Below are positions 51,577 to 60,216 of a stretch of DNA of 64,000 nucleotides, piece after piece. Both the position numbers and the translations under genes were made by a program. Under the pieces are notes generated by a model. The model was not told the origin of the DNA, did no database searches, and saw only the letters and a program-made list of their open reading frames with translations. The stretch's first letter is position 1; every line of letters begins with the position of its first letter. This DNA comes from Cetobacterium_A somerae (lineage in GTDB: Bacteria > Fusobacteriota > Fusobacteriia > Fusobacteriales > Fusobacteriaceae). Location: NCBI RefSeq assembly GCF_044784365.2, contig NZ_CP173062.2, one strand, 5' to 3'.

Positions 51577-52881
51577 ATGGCTGAGAAAAAAGAGTTTGGT
51601 TTATTTGGACTTATCGGTGTTGTAATTGGCTCTGTTATTGGTGGTGGAATTTTTAATATCTCAAAAGAGATTGCAAAAACCTCTTCTATTGGAGCCGCTT
51701 TAATTGGTTGGACAATATCTGCTTTAGGCGTATTTTTTATAATAAAAATCTACCAAAGACTTCTTTTAAAAAAACCGGATTTAAACAATGGAATATATGA
51801 ATATGCTCGTATTGGCTTTGGACCTTTGGCTGGATTTTTTTCCGCTTGGGGATATTGGTTGGCTTGCGTTGTTAGTAATGCTAGTTATCCTGTTCTTATA
51901 GTACAAACATTAAGTTATTTTTTTCCATCTATTGTAGGGGTAAAAACACCACAAGGATTTATTTTAGGCACATCTCTTCTTTGGCTAATTTCATATATTA
52001 TTATGAAAGGAATTAAAACTTATAATTTTTTCAATTTTTTAGCTACTTTTGGTAAAGTTTCAGCAATTATTATGTCTATTTGCTTTATGTTTATTTTTTT
52101 TAAATATAAGATATTTTCTTTTGATTTTTGGGGAACTTTAAACTATAAGGGTGATATTTTTGTACAGATTAAAGGGTGTATGCTTCAAACCTTATGGGCT
52201 TTAATTGGCGTTGAAGGAGCAGTTGTCATCTCGGGAAGAGCAAAAAATAAAAACGATGTTAGTCAAGCTACTTTTATTGGTTACTTTATAGCACTTTTTT
52301 TATATATTTTTATAGTTGTGCTTAGCTATGGAATACTTCCTGCAGAGAAGCTCCAAAATTTAAAAGATCCTGCTTTAGCCTATATTTTAGAGGCTATTAT
52401 TGGTAAATGGGGTGCAATTTTTATTAATATTTCTGTTTTAATTTCTATATTTGGAGCTTGGATTACATGGACTATTATAGCTGCCGAAATTCCATATAAT
52501 ATATCTATGGATAACCTATTTCCAAGTTTTTTAAAAAATTTAAATGTTAATGGTGCTGCTAGTAATGCTATAATTTTCAATGCTTTCATTAAGCAGCTTG
52601 CTTTTATGGTGTCTCTTTTTTCAAGTAATGTATATCTTATAATTACAAATTCTGCTGCTGCACTAATGCTTTTACCTTATATTTTTTCTATCTTGTTTTT
52701 ATTAAAAATTTCATCATTTAAAAATGAAAAAATCTATATTTTATATGGAATTTTAGCTATATTTTATTGTTTTTGGATGGTGTATGCTGCTGGAGAAAAA
52801 TATATTATTCAAACACTTCTTATATACTTAACAGGTTTACCACTTTATTTATATAAAAAGTATGAATCCTCTACTAACTAG
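51577..52881 (+). CDS. APC-superfamily basic amino acid/polyamine antiporter
   Basis: About 434 residues, 12 helices. GLFGLIGVVIGSVIGGGIFNISKEIAKTSS in the first helix and GIYEYARIGFGPLAGFFSAWGYWLA in the third are the basic amino acid/polyamine antiporter (APA) signature, as in ArcD/YdgI arginine:ornithine exchangers. It probably exchanges arginine or lysine against ornithine or a polyamine. ATG at 51577 is chosen because AGGTGA precedes it; the frame extends three codons upstream. No arginine deiminase genes adjoin. Its stop overlaps convergently with thiM. Confidence 0.82.
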   Translation: MAEKKEFGLFGLIGVVIGSVIGGGIFNISKEIAKTSSIGAALIGWTISALGVFFIIKIYQRLLLKKPDLNNGIYEYARIGFGPLAGFFSAWGYWLACVVSNASYPVLIVQTLSYFFPSIVGVKTPQGFILGTSLLWLISYIIMKGIKTYNFFNFLATFGKVSAIIMSICFMFIFFKYKIFSFDFWGTLNYKGDIFVQIKGCMLQTLWALIGVEGAVVISGRAKNKNDVSQATFIGYFIALFLYIFIVVLSYGILPAEKLQNLKDPALAYILEAIIGKWGAIFINISVLISIFGAWITWTIIAAEIPYNISMDNLFPSFLKNLNVNGAASNAIIFNAFIKQLAFMVSLFSSNVYLIITNSAAALMLLPYIFSILFLLKISSFKNEKIYILYGILAIFYCFWMVYAAGEKYIIQTLLIYLTGLPLYLYKKYESSTN

Positions 52882-53686
52882 TAGAGGATATTTTTTCATT
52901 TTTTCTTATTATCTCCTCAGTTAGATTAGATATATTATCCATTATGTTAACTTTTAAACTTCCTGTCCCTATAAAGTTTTTTTCTGCTAATTCTCCAGCT
53001 ATTCCCATTGATAATACTCCACCTACTGCACTAACTAATGAGTTATTTTTTCCACCTAAAAATGCTCCTATTAAAGATGAAATCATACATCCTGTTCCTG
53101 TAACCAGCTCCATTTTTTTATGACCATTCATTACTTTAAAAACTATTTCTTGATTTCCAATATAATCAATTTCTCCAGTTATAGCTATAACTGAATTAAA
53201 TTTTTTAGCTGCAAGCTTTACTAACTTTTCTCCACTGTCATCCTTTTCTAAAGAATCTACTCCCCTACTCAAAGAGTCTATATTTAAAATTGACTTTATT
53301 TCAGCCATATTCCCTTTTATTACTGTAAATTTTATCTCTTTTAATAATGCATTTACAAGATTTTTTCTGGCCTTTGTGGCTCCTACTCCCACCGGGTCTA
53401 AAATAATTGGTTTTTTTAACTTATTAGCAATTTTTCCAACTTCCACTGCCATTGTCTCCATACTTTTATCCATAGTTCCTATATTTAAAACTACACTTGA
53501 TGAAAATTCAATTATTTCTTCAATCTCTTCTATGCAAAACGACATTAATGGTGAACCTCCAATAGCTAAGGTTATATTAGCACAATCATTTATAGTTACT
53601 GTATTAGTTAAATGATAAACCAATGGTGTTTTCTCCTTAATATTTTTTAAAGCTAATACAACCTCATCAACTAACTCCTCTTTCAT
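52874..53686 (-). CDS. thiM: hydroxyethylthiazole kinase
   Basis: About 270-residue ribokinase-like kinase that phosphorylates the thiazole moiety of thiamine (salvage). Landmarks are TPLVYHLTNTVTINDCANITLAIGGSPLM, VVLNIGTM, LDPVGVGATKARK and VTGTGCMISSLIGAFLGG (anion hole and catalytic Cys). The ATG at 53686 gives the usual N-terminus and lies 8 bases after the thiD stop; an upstream GTG (53710) inside thiD is possible. It is under the TPP riboswitch through thiD. Confidence 0.92.
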   Translation of the reverse strand: MKEELVDEVVLALKNIKEKTPLVYHLTNTVTINDCANITLAIGGSPLMSFCIEEIEEIIEFSSSVVLNIGTMDKSMETMAVEVGKIANKLKKPIILDPVGVGATKARKNLVNALLKEIKFTVIKGNMAEIKSILNIDSLSRGVDSLEKDDSGEKLVKLAAKKFNSVIAITGEIDYIGNQEIVFKVMNGHKKMELVTGTGCMISSLIGAFLGGKNNSLVSAVGGVLSMGIAGELAEKNFIGTGSLKVNIMDNISNLTEEIIRKNEKISSTS

Positions 53687-53693
53687 GATATTC

Positions 53694-54500
53694 TTATTCA
53701 AAATCAACACCAGCCTTTTTATAAATATCTACAAAATGTCCTACTGGTCCTACTCCCTCTCCTATAGAAAAAGAGTTTTTTATTGCATCTGTTATGTATC
53801 TTTTTCCTATTTTTACTGATTCCTCGATAGAATAACCTTTTCCTATATAAGAAGCTATCGTTGAAGATAATGTACACCCTGTACCATGGGTATTTTTTGT
53901 TTCAAACCTCTCACCCAAAAGTTTAACAATCTCATTCTCTTCTGTTAAAAGTATATCTGTACAATTATCCTCTCTATGTCCACCTTTTATCAAAACATTT
54001 TTAGCACCTAATTTTTTTATTTTTTTAGCCGCTAAAATCATCTCTTCTTCAGACTCTATTTTCATATTTGCTAAAATTTCTGCTTCTGGAATATTTGGTG
54101 TTACTAGAGTTCCAATTTTTAAAAATTCTTTTAATGCTTCTATTGCTTCCTCTTTTAAAAGATAGTAACCACTTTTAGAAACCATAACTGGATCTATAAC
54201 TATATTTTTTCCATTGACATTTTTTAAAGTTTCATAAACAACTTTTATAATTTCACTACTAGATAACATTCCTATTTTAACTGAACTTATCTCTATATCT
54301 TCATATAAAACTTCTATCTGTTTTTTTATAATATTCAAGTCCACCTCTTGAACTGCAAAAACTCCCATACTATTTTGTGCTGTAATTGCAGTTATGACAC
54401 TCATTCCATATACACCTTGAGCACTCATAGCTTTTAAATCTGCCTGAATTCCTGCACCACCACACGAATCAGATCCTGCTATAGTTAAAACTTTTTTCAT
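53694..54500 (-). CDS. thiD: bifunctional HMP/HMP-phosphate kinase
   Basis: 268-residue ribokinase family enzyme making HMP-PP for thiamine synthesis: TIAGSDSCGGAGIQADLKAMSAQGVYGMSVITAITAQNS (N-terminal signature), VKIGMLSS, VIDPVMVSKSGY, VLIKGGHR, and THGTGCTLSSTIASYIGKG (catalytic Asp/Cys area). Length normal. First gene of a thiDM operon; leader has a TPP riboswitch and terminator. Ribosome site AGGAGGT. Confidence 0.95.
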   Translation of the reverse strand: MKKVLTIAGSDSCGGAGIQADLKAMSAQGVYGMSVITAITAQNSMGVFAVQEVDLNIIKKQIEVLYEDIEISSVKIGMLSSSEIIKVVYETLKNVNGKNIVIDPVMVSKSGYYLLKEEAIEALKEFLKIGTLVTPNIPEAEILANMKIESEEEMILAAKKIKKLGAKNVLIKGGHREDNCTDILLTEENEIVKLLGERFETKNTHGTGCTLSSTIASYIGKGYSIEESVKIGKRYITDAIKNSFSIGEGVGPVGHFVDIYKKAGVDFE

Positions 54501-54529
54501 TTTTTACCTCCTAGAATTTTTGCATAAAA

Positions 54530-54557
54530 AAAGCTATCCCTAAAATAGGGATAGCCA
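54530..54557 (-). terminator. riboswitch-controlled terminator before thiD
   Basis: 10-bp stem (54533-54542 with 54546-54555), loop AAA, followed on the minus strand by a T run; lies between aptamer and thiD start. Confidence 0.85.
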
Positions 54558-54604
54558 AATTATAAATTATAGTTGTATTCTTAACTAAAAAATATTGTAT
54601 TTTG

Positions 54605-54690
54605 CTACTTCCCTACGCTAGAATTAACTAGATCAGGTTCGAAGGGTCAGTTTTTTAACTTCTCAGCCTTTTGGCTCCCCTAGTAAACTT
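54605..54690 (-). promoter_or_regulatory. TPP riboswitch (THI element)
   Basis: On the minus strand: GGGGAGCC...GGCTGAGAAG...GACCCTTCGAACCTGATCTAGTTAATTCTAGCGTAGGGAAG, split here for length; CUGAGA, ACCUGAUC and GCGUAGGGAAG are the classical conserved blocks. It senses thiamine pyrophosphate and by the terminator downstream shuts off thiDM. Confidence 0.95.
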
Positions 54691-54715
54691 TTTTTATTCT
54701 TTTAAACACAATATA

Positions 54716-55330
54716 CTATATTCTATTATTAATGTCAACCATAGCCATCTCTTTTAACTTAGTTCTATAAGACAGAATTCTTTTCTCCCAACCCTTTCCA
54801 TATAGCTCCCAACTAGTTAAACTTTTATAATAATTTATTCTTTCTTCTGTTATAAGATCTATAAACTTTTCATGATCTTGAACTGAATTTATAACAGCTA
54901 TTGTTTTACTTCCTAAAACTCCATCTACAACTATGTTTTCTGAAGGTTTATATCTTTTTAAAGCTCTTTGAGTTATAACAGCTCCTGCATTATATCCACC
55001 ATTAAAAAATATATCAAATATCATCATTTGTGAATACGAGTGCTTAACCTCATTCAATCGATACTCTGTTAAAAGATGCTCGGCTATTTCTCTAGCTTGC
55101 TCCTCTGTAAGAGATTTTATTTCATAATCTTTATTAAATTTTTTATTGTACTCAATTAATAAAAAATTTCTTATTCCATATTTAGAAAGTTCCTTTTGTG
55201 TTTTTACAAGTTTATCCCCCTCGTGAGACAACACTTCACTTATTATAATCTCTCTAATTTTTGTATCCTCATATCCAAAAGTGACTGTAGAATACAATAA
55301 CGTAATTATAATTACAAATTTTTCTAGCAT
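54716..55330 (-). CDS. secreted GH108-like lysozyme with peptidoglycan-binding domain
   Basis: 204 residues: signal peptide (MLEKFVIIITLLYSTVTFG), then a GH108-type domain with SEVLSHEGDKLVKTQKELSKYGI (catalytic Glu about 37) and a C-terminal PG_binding_3-like part (FDIFFNGGYNAGAVITQRALKRY, VVDGVLGSKTIAVIN, ERINYYKSL...GWEKRI). The family is common in phage endolysins and secretion activators; here with a signal peptide and no phage neighbours it looks domesticated. It would cleave peptidoglycan in the periplasm. Ribosome site GGGAGG. The TPP riboswitch lies 26 bases beyond its stop. Confidence 0.7.
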   Translation of the reverse strand: MLEKFVIIITLLYSTVTFGYEDTKIREIIISEVLSHEGDKLVKTQKELSKYGIRNFLLIEYNKKFNKDYEIKSLTEEQAREIAEHLLTEYRLNEVKHSYSQMMIFDIFFNGGYNAGAVITQRALKRYKPSENIVVDGVLGSKTIAVINSVQDHEKFIDLITEERINYYKSLTSWELYGKGWEKRILSYRTKLKEMAMVDINNRI

Positions 55331-55416
55331 ACTCTGATTAGTTTCCTCCCTGTATATTTAAATAGTTTAATAACTTTTTAAAAACAGGGTATATTATATC
55401 ATAATTTTGACTAATT

Positions 55417-56811
55417 TTATAGAGTTTCTGCAACTTTTTGAACTTTTTCCTTAAAATCAGTTATATCTTTTATTACTTTTTTAGAGTCTACAGTTTTAAT
55501 TTGCTTATCTTCTACTATTAGCTTTCCATTTACTATAACAGTATCTACATTGCTAGCATTAGCTGAATAAACTAAAGCTGAATATGGATCATATATTGGA
55601 TTCATGTTTACTGACTTTGTTTCCACTATTACTATATCAGCTAATTTACCAACTTCTAAACTTCCCAATTCATTTTCTCTATGTATAGCTCTTGCTCCAC
55701 CTATCGTTGCCATTTCAACAGCCTTTTTTGGCGGTAATGCTGATCTATCTTTTGTATCTAGTTTGTGTAACTTAGCAACATACCCCATTTGACCAATTAT
55801 ATCTAAAGTGTTTCCACTCATAGGACCATCTGTTCCTAGACCTACTCTCATCCCTTTATCATGCATTTTTAAAGCTGGTGAAATTCCTTTTGCTGATTTA
55901 ATATTAGCAACCATATTATGAGCTATCCCAACATCTCTTTTTTTCATTAGTTCTATATCACTATCTGTTATAAAGATATTATGAGCTGCAATAAATCTTT
56001 CGTTTAATAAACCAACTGAATCTAAGTACTCAACAGGTGTCATTTTATATTCTTTTTTGATTCTATCAAACTCTCCATCAGTTTCTGCTACGTGCATTGA
56101 AACAGGCACGTTATATTTTTTTGAAAGTTCTTTGATTTTTAATAACTCCTCTTTTGTTACTGTATGAGGTCCATGAGGTCCGAACCCTGGAGTTATTAAT
56201 TCATCATTTTTATATTTTTCTACAAAAGCAACAGCTCTATTTAATGTTTCTCCTTTTTCTTTTCCATCTGCTGTTGGATATTTAATTATATTTTGTGTCA
56301 TAATTCCTCTTAATCCAACCTCTTTAACAGCTTGAGCAGCACTCTCTTCAAATAAATACATATCTACCATCGTAGTTACTCCACCTAAAGCCATCTCCAT
56401 AGCCCCATGCTTTGCTCCTATATATGACATCTCTGGGCTTACCATTTGATTTTCTAAAGGAAAAATATATCTATTTAGTCTATCAGGAACATCGTCTGCT
56501 AAAGATCTAAATACTGTCATTGATACATGAGTATGAGTATTTATCATTCCAGGCATTATAATTCCATCTTCTGCATCTATAATCTTAGTAGCACTATATT
56601 TTTTTAATAAATCTTCATTTCCTACAGAAATTATTTTATTATTTTTTATAACTATAACTCCATTTTCTATAATCTCTCTTTTTTCATTCATTGTTAAAAG
56701 AGTTCCATTTTTTATTATTATATTAGCTTGTTCTTTTTTCTCAACTAAAGAACTACACCCAACTATAAATAAACTTCCTAATAATAATGCACCTTTTAAA
56801 TAATTTTTCAT
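55417..56811 (-). CDS. lipoprotein amidohydrolase (MtaD/guanine deaminase-like)
   Basis: About 464 residues. The ATG at 56811 is chosen since GGAGGAT precedes it and it opens a lipoprotein signal (MKNYLKGALLLGSLFIVGC, Cys 19); the frame extends 13 codons further upstream. The mature part is a TIM-barrel deaminase: GMINTHTHVSM (first His pair), HVAETDGEF, AHNIF and GLGTDGPMSGNT (last Asp). Family members (MtaD, TrzA, guanine deaminase) deaminate purines or nucleosides in the cytoplasm. Export and lipidation are unusual. It is controlled by a guanine-class purine riboswitch, so the substrate is probably a purine base or nucleoside. Confidence 0.8.
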   Translation of the reverse strand: MKNYLKGALLLGSLFIVGCSSLVEKKEQANIIIKNGTLLTMNEKREIIENGVIVIKNNKIISVGNEDLLKKYSATKIIDAEDGIIMPGMINTHTHVSMTVFRSLADDVPDRLNRYIFPLENQMVSPEMSYIGAKHGAMEMALGGVTTMVDMYLFEESAAQAVKEVGLRGIMTQNIIKYPTADGKEKGETLNRAVAFVEKYKNDELITPGFGPHGPHTVTKEELLKIKELSKKYNVPVSMHVAETDGEFDRIKKEYKMTPVEYLDSVGLLNERFIAAHNIFITDSDIELMKKRDVGIAHNMVANIKSAKGISPALKMHDKGMRVGLGTDGPMSGNTLDIIGQMGYVAKLHKLDTKDRSALPPKKAVEMATIGGARAIHRENELGSLEVGKLADIVIVETKSVNMNPIYDPYSALVYSANASNVDTVIVNGKLIVEDKQIKTVDSKKVIKDITDFKEKVQKVAETL

Positions 56812-56835
56812 TAAATAATCCTCCCAAATAAAAAA

Positions 56836-56866
56836 AATCCCAGCAAGCAAAAGCTTCCTGGGTTAA
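56836..56866 (-). terminator. riboswitch-controlled terminator
   Basis: CCCAG (56858-56862 on minus) with CTGGG (56839-56843) plus inner AGC/GCT pairing, then a T run toward the gene. Lies between the purine aptamer and the lipoprotein gene. Confidence 0.8.
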
Positions 56867-56883
56867 CTGACTCCCAATTTACT

Positions 56884-56953
56884 TTTACTTATAGTACCAA
56901 ATTTAAGGTTTGGTGTAGAAACTTTTGGCCATATTCCAAATATATATAAGCTT
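56884..56953 (-). promoter_or_regulatory. purine riboswitch, guanine class
   Basis: Minus strand: TATATAT...GGAATATGGCC...GTTTCTACCA...CCTTAAA...GGTACTATAAG. The core blocks UAUGG, GUUUCUACC and the 3' CUAU match the purine aptamer. The specificity base before UAU is C (as in xpt guanine switch), not U (adenine), and J2/3 has the normal GUUUCUACC of guanine, not 2'-deoxyguanosine, types. Closing helix CTTATA/TATAAG. Confidence 0.88.
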
Positions 56954-57093
56954 TAAATAAATATTTCACGAAATAATTTTAGCATATTTGAATCTAAAAT
57001 CAAAGTTTTTTTATTTTATTGATTTTATATATGGAATTCTACACATTAATAGTATATAATTAAAACATCACATAATTTGCAGGAGGTAGTTTA

Positions 57094-58338
57094 ATGTTAA
57101 AATTTTTAAAAGATACAGATATTGATGTTTACAATGCTATTGAAAAAGAGTTAGATAGACAAGAAAATGGTTTAGAACTTATTGCCTCGGAAAATTTTGT
57201 TTCAAAAAGTGTAATGGAAGCTGTTGGTTCAGCTATGACAAATAAATATGCCGAAGGGTATCCCAATAAACGTTATTATGGAGGGTGTGAGTTTGTAGAT
57301 ATAGTTGAAACTTTAGCTATTGAAAGAGCAAAAGAACTTTTTGGCGCAAAATTTGCTAATGTTCAAGCACACTCTGGTTCTCAAGCTAATATGGCAGCTT
57401 ATAGAAGTTTGATAGATTTAGGTGACTGTATTTTAGGAATGAGACTAGATCACGGTGGACATTTAACTCATGGTAAAAATGTTAATTTTTCTGGAAATGA
57501 TTATAAAGTTATATCATACAGTGTAAAAAAAGATGATGAAAGAATTGACTATGATGAAATTAGAAAATTAGCTTTAGAAAATCAACCTAAACTTATTATC
57601 GCTGGAGCAAGCGCTTATCCTAGAACTATTGACTTTAAAAAATTTAGAGAAATAGCTGATGAAGTTGGTGCTTACTTAGTTGTCGATATGGCTCATATTG
57701 CTGGACTTGTTGCAACTGGATTACATCCATCTCCGATTCCATATGCTCATATTACTACTAGCACAACACATAAGACTCTTAGAGGACCAAGAGGCGGGCT
57801 TATTTTAACAAATGATGAAGAGATTGCTAAAAAAATCGATAAGATTATATTTCCTGGTATTCAAGGTGGACCTTTAATGCATATTATAGCAGGTAAAGCT
57901 GTAGCCTTTAAAGAAGCTCTTTCACCAGAATTTAAAAAATATCAAGAACAAGTTATAAAAAATGCTAAAGTTTTAGCAGACACATTAACTCAAAACGGAG
58001 TTAGAGTTGTCAGTGGAGGTACTGATAACCATCTTATTCTTGTTGATCTTACAAATTTAGATATAACTGGAAAAGATGCTGAAAAAATATTAGAAAAAGT
58101 AAATATAACGGTTAATAAAAATGGAATTCCTTATGATACTAAAAGTCCTTTTGTTACAAGTGGAATCAGACTTGGTACTCCTGCTTTAACAACAAGAGGT
58201 ATGAAAGAGAATGAGATGATTTTAATTGGAAATTTAATTGTTACAGCTTTACAAAATAGTGATAATGATGAAATTCTTAAAAATATTATTGAAGATATTA
58301 AAATTCTTTGTAAAAAATTCCCTTTATATAAGGATTAA
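57094..58338 (+). CDS. glyA: serine hydroxymethyltransferase
   Basis: 414-residue PLP enzyme interconverting serine and glycine with tetrahydrofolate. Signatures: QENGLELIASENFVSKSVMEAVGSAMTNKYAEGYPNKRYYGGC-type N-terminus, VQAHSGSQANMAAY, DMAHIAGLVATGLHPSPIPYA, TTSTTHKTLRGPRGG (PLP-lysine in THK) and GIRLGTPALTTRGM. Start ATG with GGAGGTAG. A single gene; a promoter -10 (TATAAT near 57054) lies upstream. Confidence 0.97.
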   Translation: MLKFLKDTDIDVYNAIEKELDRQENGLELIASENFVSKSVMEAVGSAMTNKYAEGYPNKRYYGGCEFVDIVETLAIERAKELFGAKFANVQAHSGSQANMAAYRSLIDLGDCILGMRLDHGGHLTHGKNVNFSGNDYKVISYSVKKDDERIDYDEIRKLALENQPKLIIAGASAYPRTIDFKKFREIADEVGAYLVVDMAHIAGLVATGLHPSPIPYAHITTSTTHKTLRGPRGGLILTNDEEIAKKIDKIIFPGIQGGPLMHIIAGKAVAFKEALSPEFKKYQEQVIKNAKVLADTLTQNGVRVVSGGTDNHLILVDLTNLDITGKDAEKILEKVNITVNKNGIPYDTKSPFVTSGIRLGTPALTTRGMKENEMILIGNLIVTALQNSDNDEILKNIIEDIKILCKKFPLYKD

Positions 58339-58370
58339 AAGTTAAATAGTATCAATAAAATTTTGTTTTC

Positions 58371-58399
58371 TTGAATTTTTTTCAAATTTGTTTTATAAT
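58371..58399 (+). promoter_or_regulatory. yjdM promoter
   Basis: TTGAAT (58371-58376), 17-base spacer, TATAAT (58394-58399). Confidence 0.65.
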
Positions 58400-58433
58400 A
58401 TAAGTAATTATTTATAGAATGGAGAAAAATATT

Positions 58434-58775
58434 ATGACAAAATTACCAAATTGTCCTAAGTGTAATTCAGAGTACACTTACGAGGATGGAAATCTATTTG
58501 TTTGCCCAGAGTGTGCTTATGAATGGTCAATGGAAGCTACTGAGGATGACTCAGACGACTCTCTTATTGTAAAGGATGCTAATGGAACTCTTTTAGCTGA
58601 CGGTGATACAATCACTGTTATTAAAGATTTAAAAATCAAAGGAAGTTCTTCTGTTGTTAAAATTGGAACAAAAGTAAAAAACATAAGATTAGTTGAAGGA
58701 GATCATAACATCGATTGTAGAATTGATGGTATTGGAGCTATGAAACTTAAATCTGAATTTGTAAAAAAAATCTAA
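58434..58775 (+). CDS. yjdM: YjdM/PhnA-family zinc ribbon protein
   Basis: 113-residue protein with an N-terminal zinc ribbon CPKC-x15-CPEC (about 7-29) and a C-terminal beta-domain (LADGDTITVIKDLKIKGSSSVVKIGTKVKNIRLVEGDHNIDCRIDG) characteristic of YjdM/PhnA. Despite the old name, it is not phosphonoacetate hydrolase; function is unresolved, perhaps stress-related. ATG at 58434 is selected because GGAG (58421-58424) precedes it; the upstream ATG in frame lacks a ribosome site. Confidence 0.9.
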   Translation: MTKLPNCPKCNSEYTYEDGNLFVCPECAYEWSMEATEDDSDDSLIVKDANGTLLADGDTITVIKDLKIKGSSSVVKIGTKVKNIRLVEGDHNIDCRIDGIGAMKLKSEFVKKI

Positions 58776-58802
58776 GGTCGTATTTCTACGACCTTATTTT
58801 TA
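58773..58802. terminator. bidirectional intrinsic terminator
   Basis: 10-bp stem (58773-58782 with 58787-58796), loop TTTC, then T run; between yjdM and the convergent glycosyltransferase gene. Confidence 0.85.
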
Positions 58803-58808
58803 TTCCTA

Positions 58809-60200
58809 TTACTTTTTAATTAAAATAGTATACTCTTTATTTGAATAAAGTTCCTCTAAACTTCTATCTGAAATATCTTTTTTATATTTCTTTTTAACTA
58901 AAAGTAATTCACCTTCGTTCATTTTACTTAAATCCTCTAAAGGTATATTTTCTATTGAATTTTTATTTATTTCATTGGAAATATTTTTAGCATCTTCAAA
59001 TCTATAACTATAAACCTTTTCACTGTTTTCTTTTAAAATCTCTATACTTTCTTTTATTGTAAAATTTTTATTATAGTATGGCAATAGTCCAGCACAAATA
59101 ATTAATATCGTACAATTAATATATAATAAAATTCTATAAACTTTTTCTTTTGATCCACTCCAAATTCTTTCAATAACTCTCAATGAAACTATAACTATAC
59201 CATAGTAAAGAGGTAGTAAATAAATATCTAATTTACCACTTATCAAACTAAAAAATACTAAATTTGGAACAAATAAACTAAATGCAATTTTATCAATCTT
59301 TTTCCATTTTTTTCTATTTTTTAAATTTCTTAAGCTTTTATAAAGTCCTACTATAAAAAATGGAGCTAGTGGTAAAGTTGTTAATGGTAGAAGTTTTAAA
59401 TAGTAGTATATAGGTCTAGTATGTGTTTTTGCTTTAACAACTCTTCCTAAAGTTTCTTGCCCTAATATTAATCCTATATAACTTTTGCCCTCTGGAAAAC
59501 TTAACATCATTAGAAACCAAATTCCTAAAATAGTTACTATTATTCCTAATCCTAATAATAATCTCATTTTTTTTAGATAACTTAAATTATTATCTAAATA
59601 TAAATAGAATAATATAGTTAACACAGGAATAATAAAAGCAGCTCCTCCTTTTACTAAAACGCCCAAAGCTATGCAGCTATAAAAATAAATACTCTTATTT
59701 AATGATATCTCTTTTTTATCTGAATAAGATGAGAAAAAAAGATAAATACTTCCCATTATAAATGTTGTCATTAAAGTATCCATTCTCAATACTAGTGATA
59801 CTCCAAATATATATGGCAATGTTATAAAAATAGCAGTTGATATATATGCCATTTTTTCATTCCAGTATAATTTAGACAATTTAAAACCTAAAAAAGCAGT
59901 TATTCCTGCAGGAATAATATTTGCTATAATTAGAGAAATTGGATAAAAATTCTCTCTGGTTACATATCTAACTAAACCTAATATCCAAAAATAAATTGGA
60001 GGTTTATCTGGGTAAAGCTCTGTAAAATACTTAAGAATTATAAAATTTTTAGTTTCTACCATTTGTTCTGTTATTACAAAGTATTTTAATTCATTTCTAA
60101 GATCTGGAAATCTTAAAAAAGTTATCCCTATAATTAAAGCAAAATAACCTATGAAAAATAGTTTGTATCTCTCTTTATATGTATCATCTTTAAATCTCAT
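58809..60200 (-). CDS. ArnT/RgtA-like GT-C glycosyltransferase
   Basis: 463-residue polytopic membrane protein of the PMT/ArnT (GT39/GT83) family. The N-terminal part has FLRFPDLRNELKYFVITEQMVETKNFI, then the substrate loop YPDKPPIYFWILGLVRYVT and VLRMDTLMTTFI; a dozen helices follow and a soluble C-terminus. These enzymes move a sugar from undecaprenyl-phosphate to lipid A or protein at the periplasmic face. It is the last gene of the uronic acid cassette; the sugar is likely galacturonic acid by context. Confidence 0.82.
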   Translation of the reverse strand: MRFKDDTYKERYKLFFIGYFALIIGITFLRFPDLRNELKYFVITEQMVETKNFIILKYFTELYPDKPPIYFWILGLVRYVTRENFYPISLIIANIIPAGITAFLGFKLSKLYWNEKMAYISTAIFITLPYIFGVSLVLRMDTLMTTFIMGSIYLFFSSYSDKKEISLNKSIYFYSCIALGVLVKGGAAFIIPVLTILFYLYLDNNLSYLKKMRLLLGLGIIVTILGIWFLMMLSFPEGKSYIGLILGQETLGRVVKAKTHTRPIYYYLKLLPLTTLPLAPFFIVGLYKSLRNLKNRKKWKKIDKIAFSLFVPNLVFFSLISGKLDIYLLPLYYGIVIVSLRVIERIWSGSKEKVYRILLYINCTILIICAGLLPYYNKNFTIKESIEILKENSEKVYSYRFEDAKNISNEINKNSIENIPLEDLSKMNEGELLLVKKKYKKDISDRSLEELYSNKEYTILIKK

Positions 60201-60216
60201 ACCCTCTCCTTAATTT

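Noticed and set aside
54716..55330. Prophage remnant suggested by the GH108 gene
   Set aside because: No other phage gene, integrase or att repeats nearby; signal peptide indicates a cellular role.
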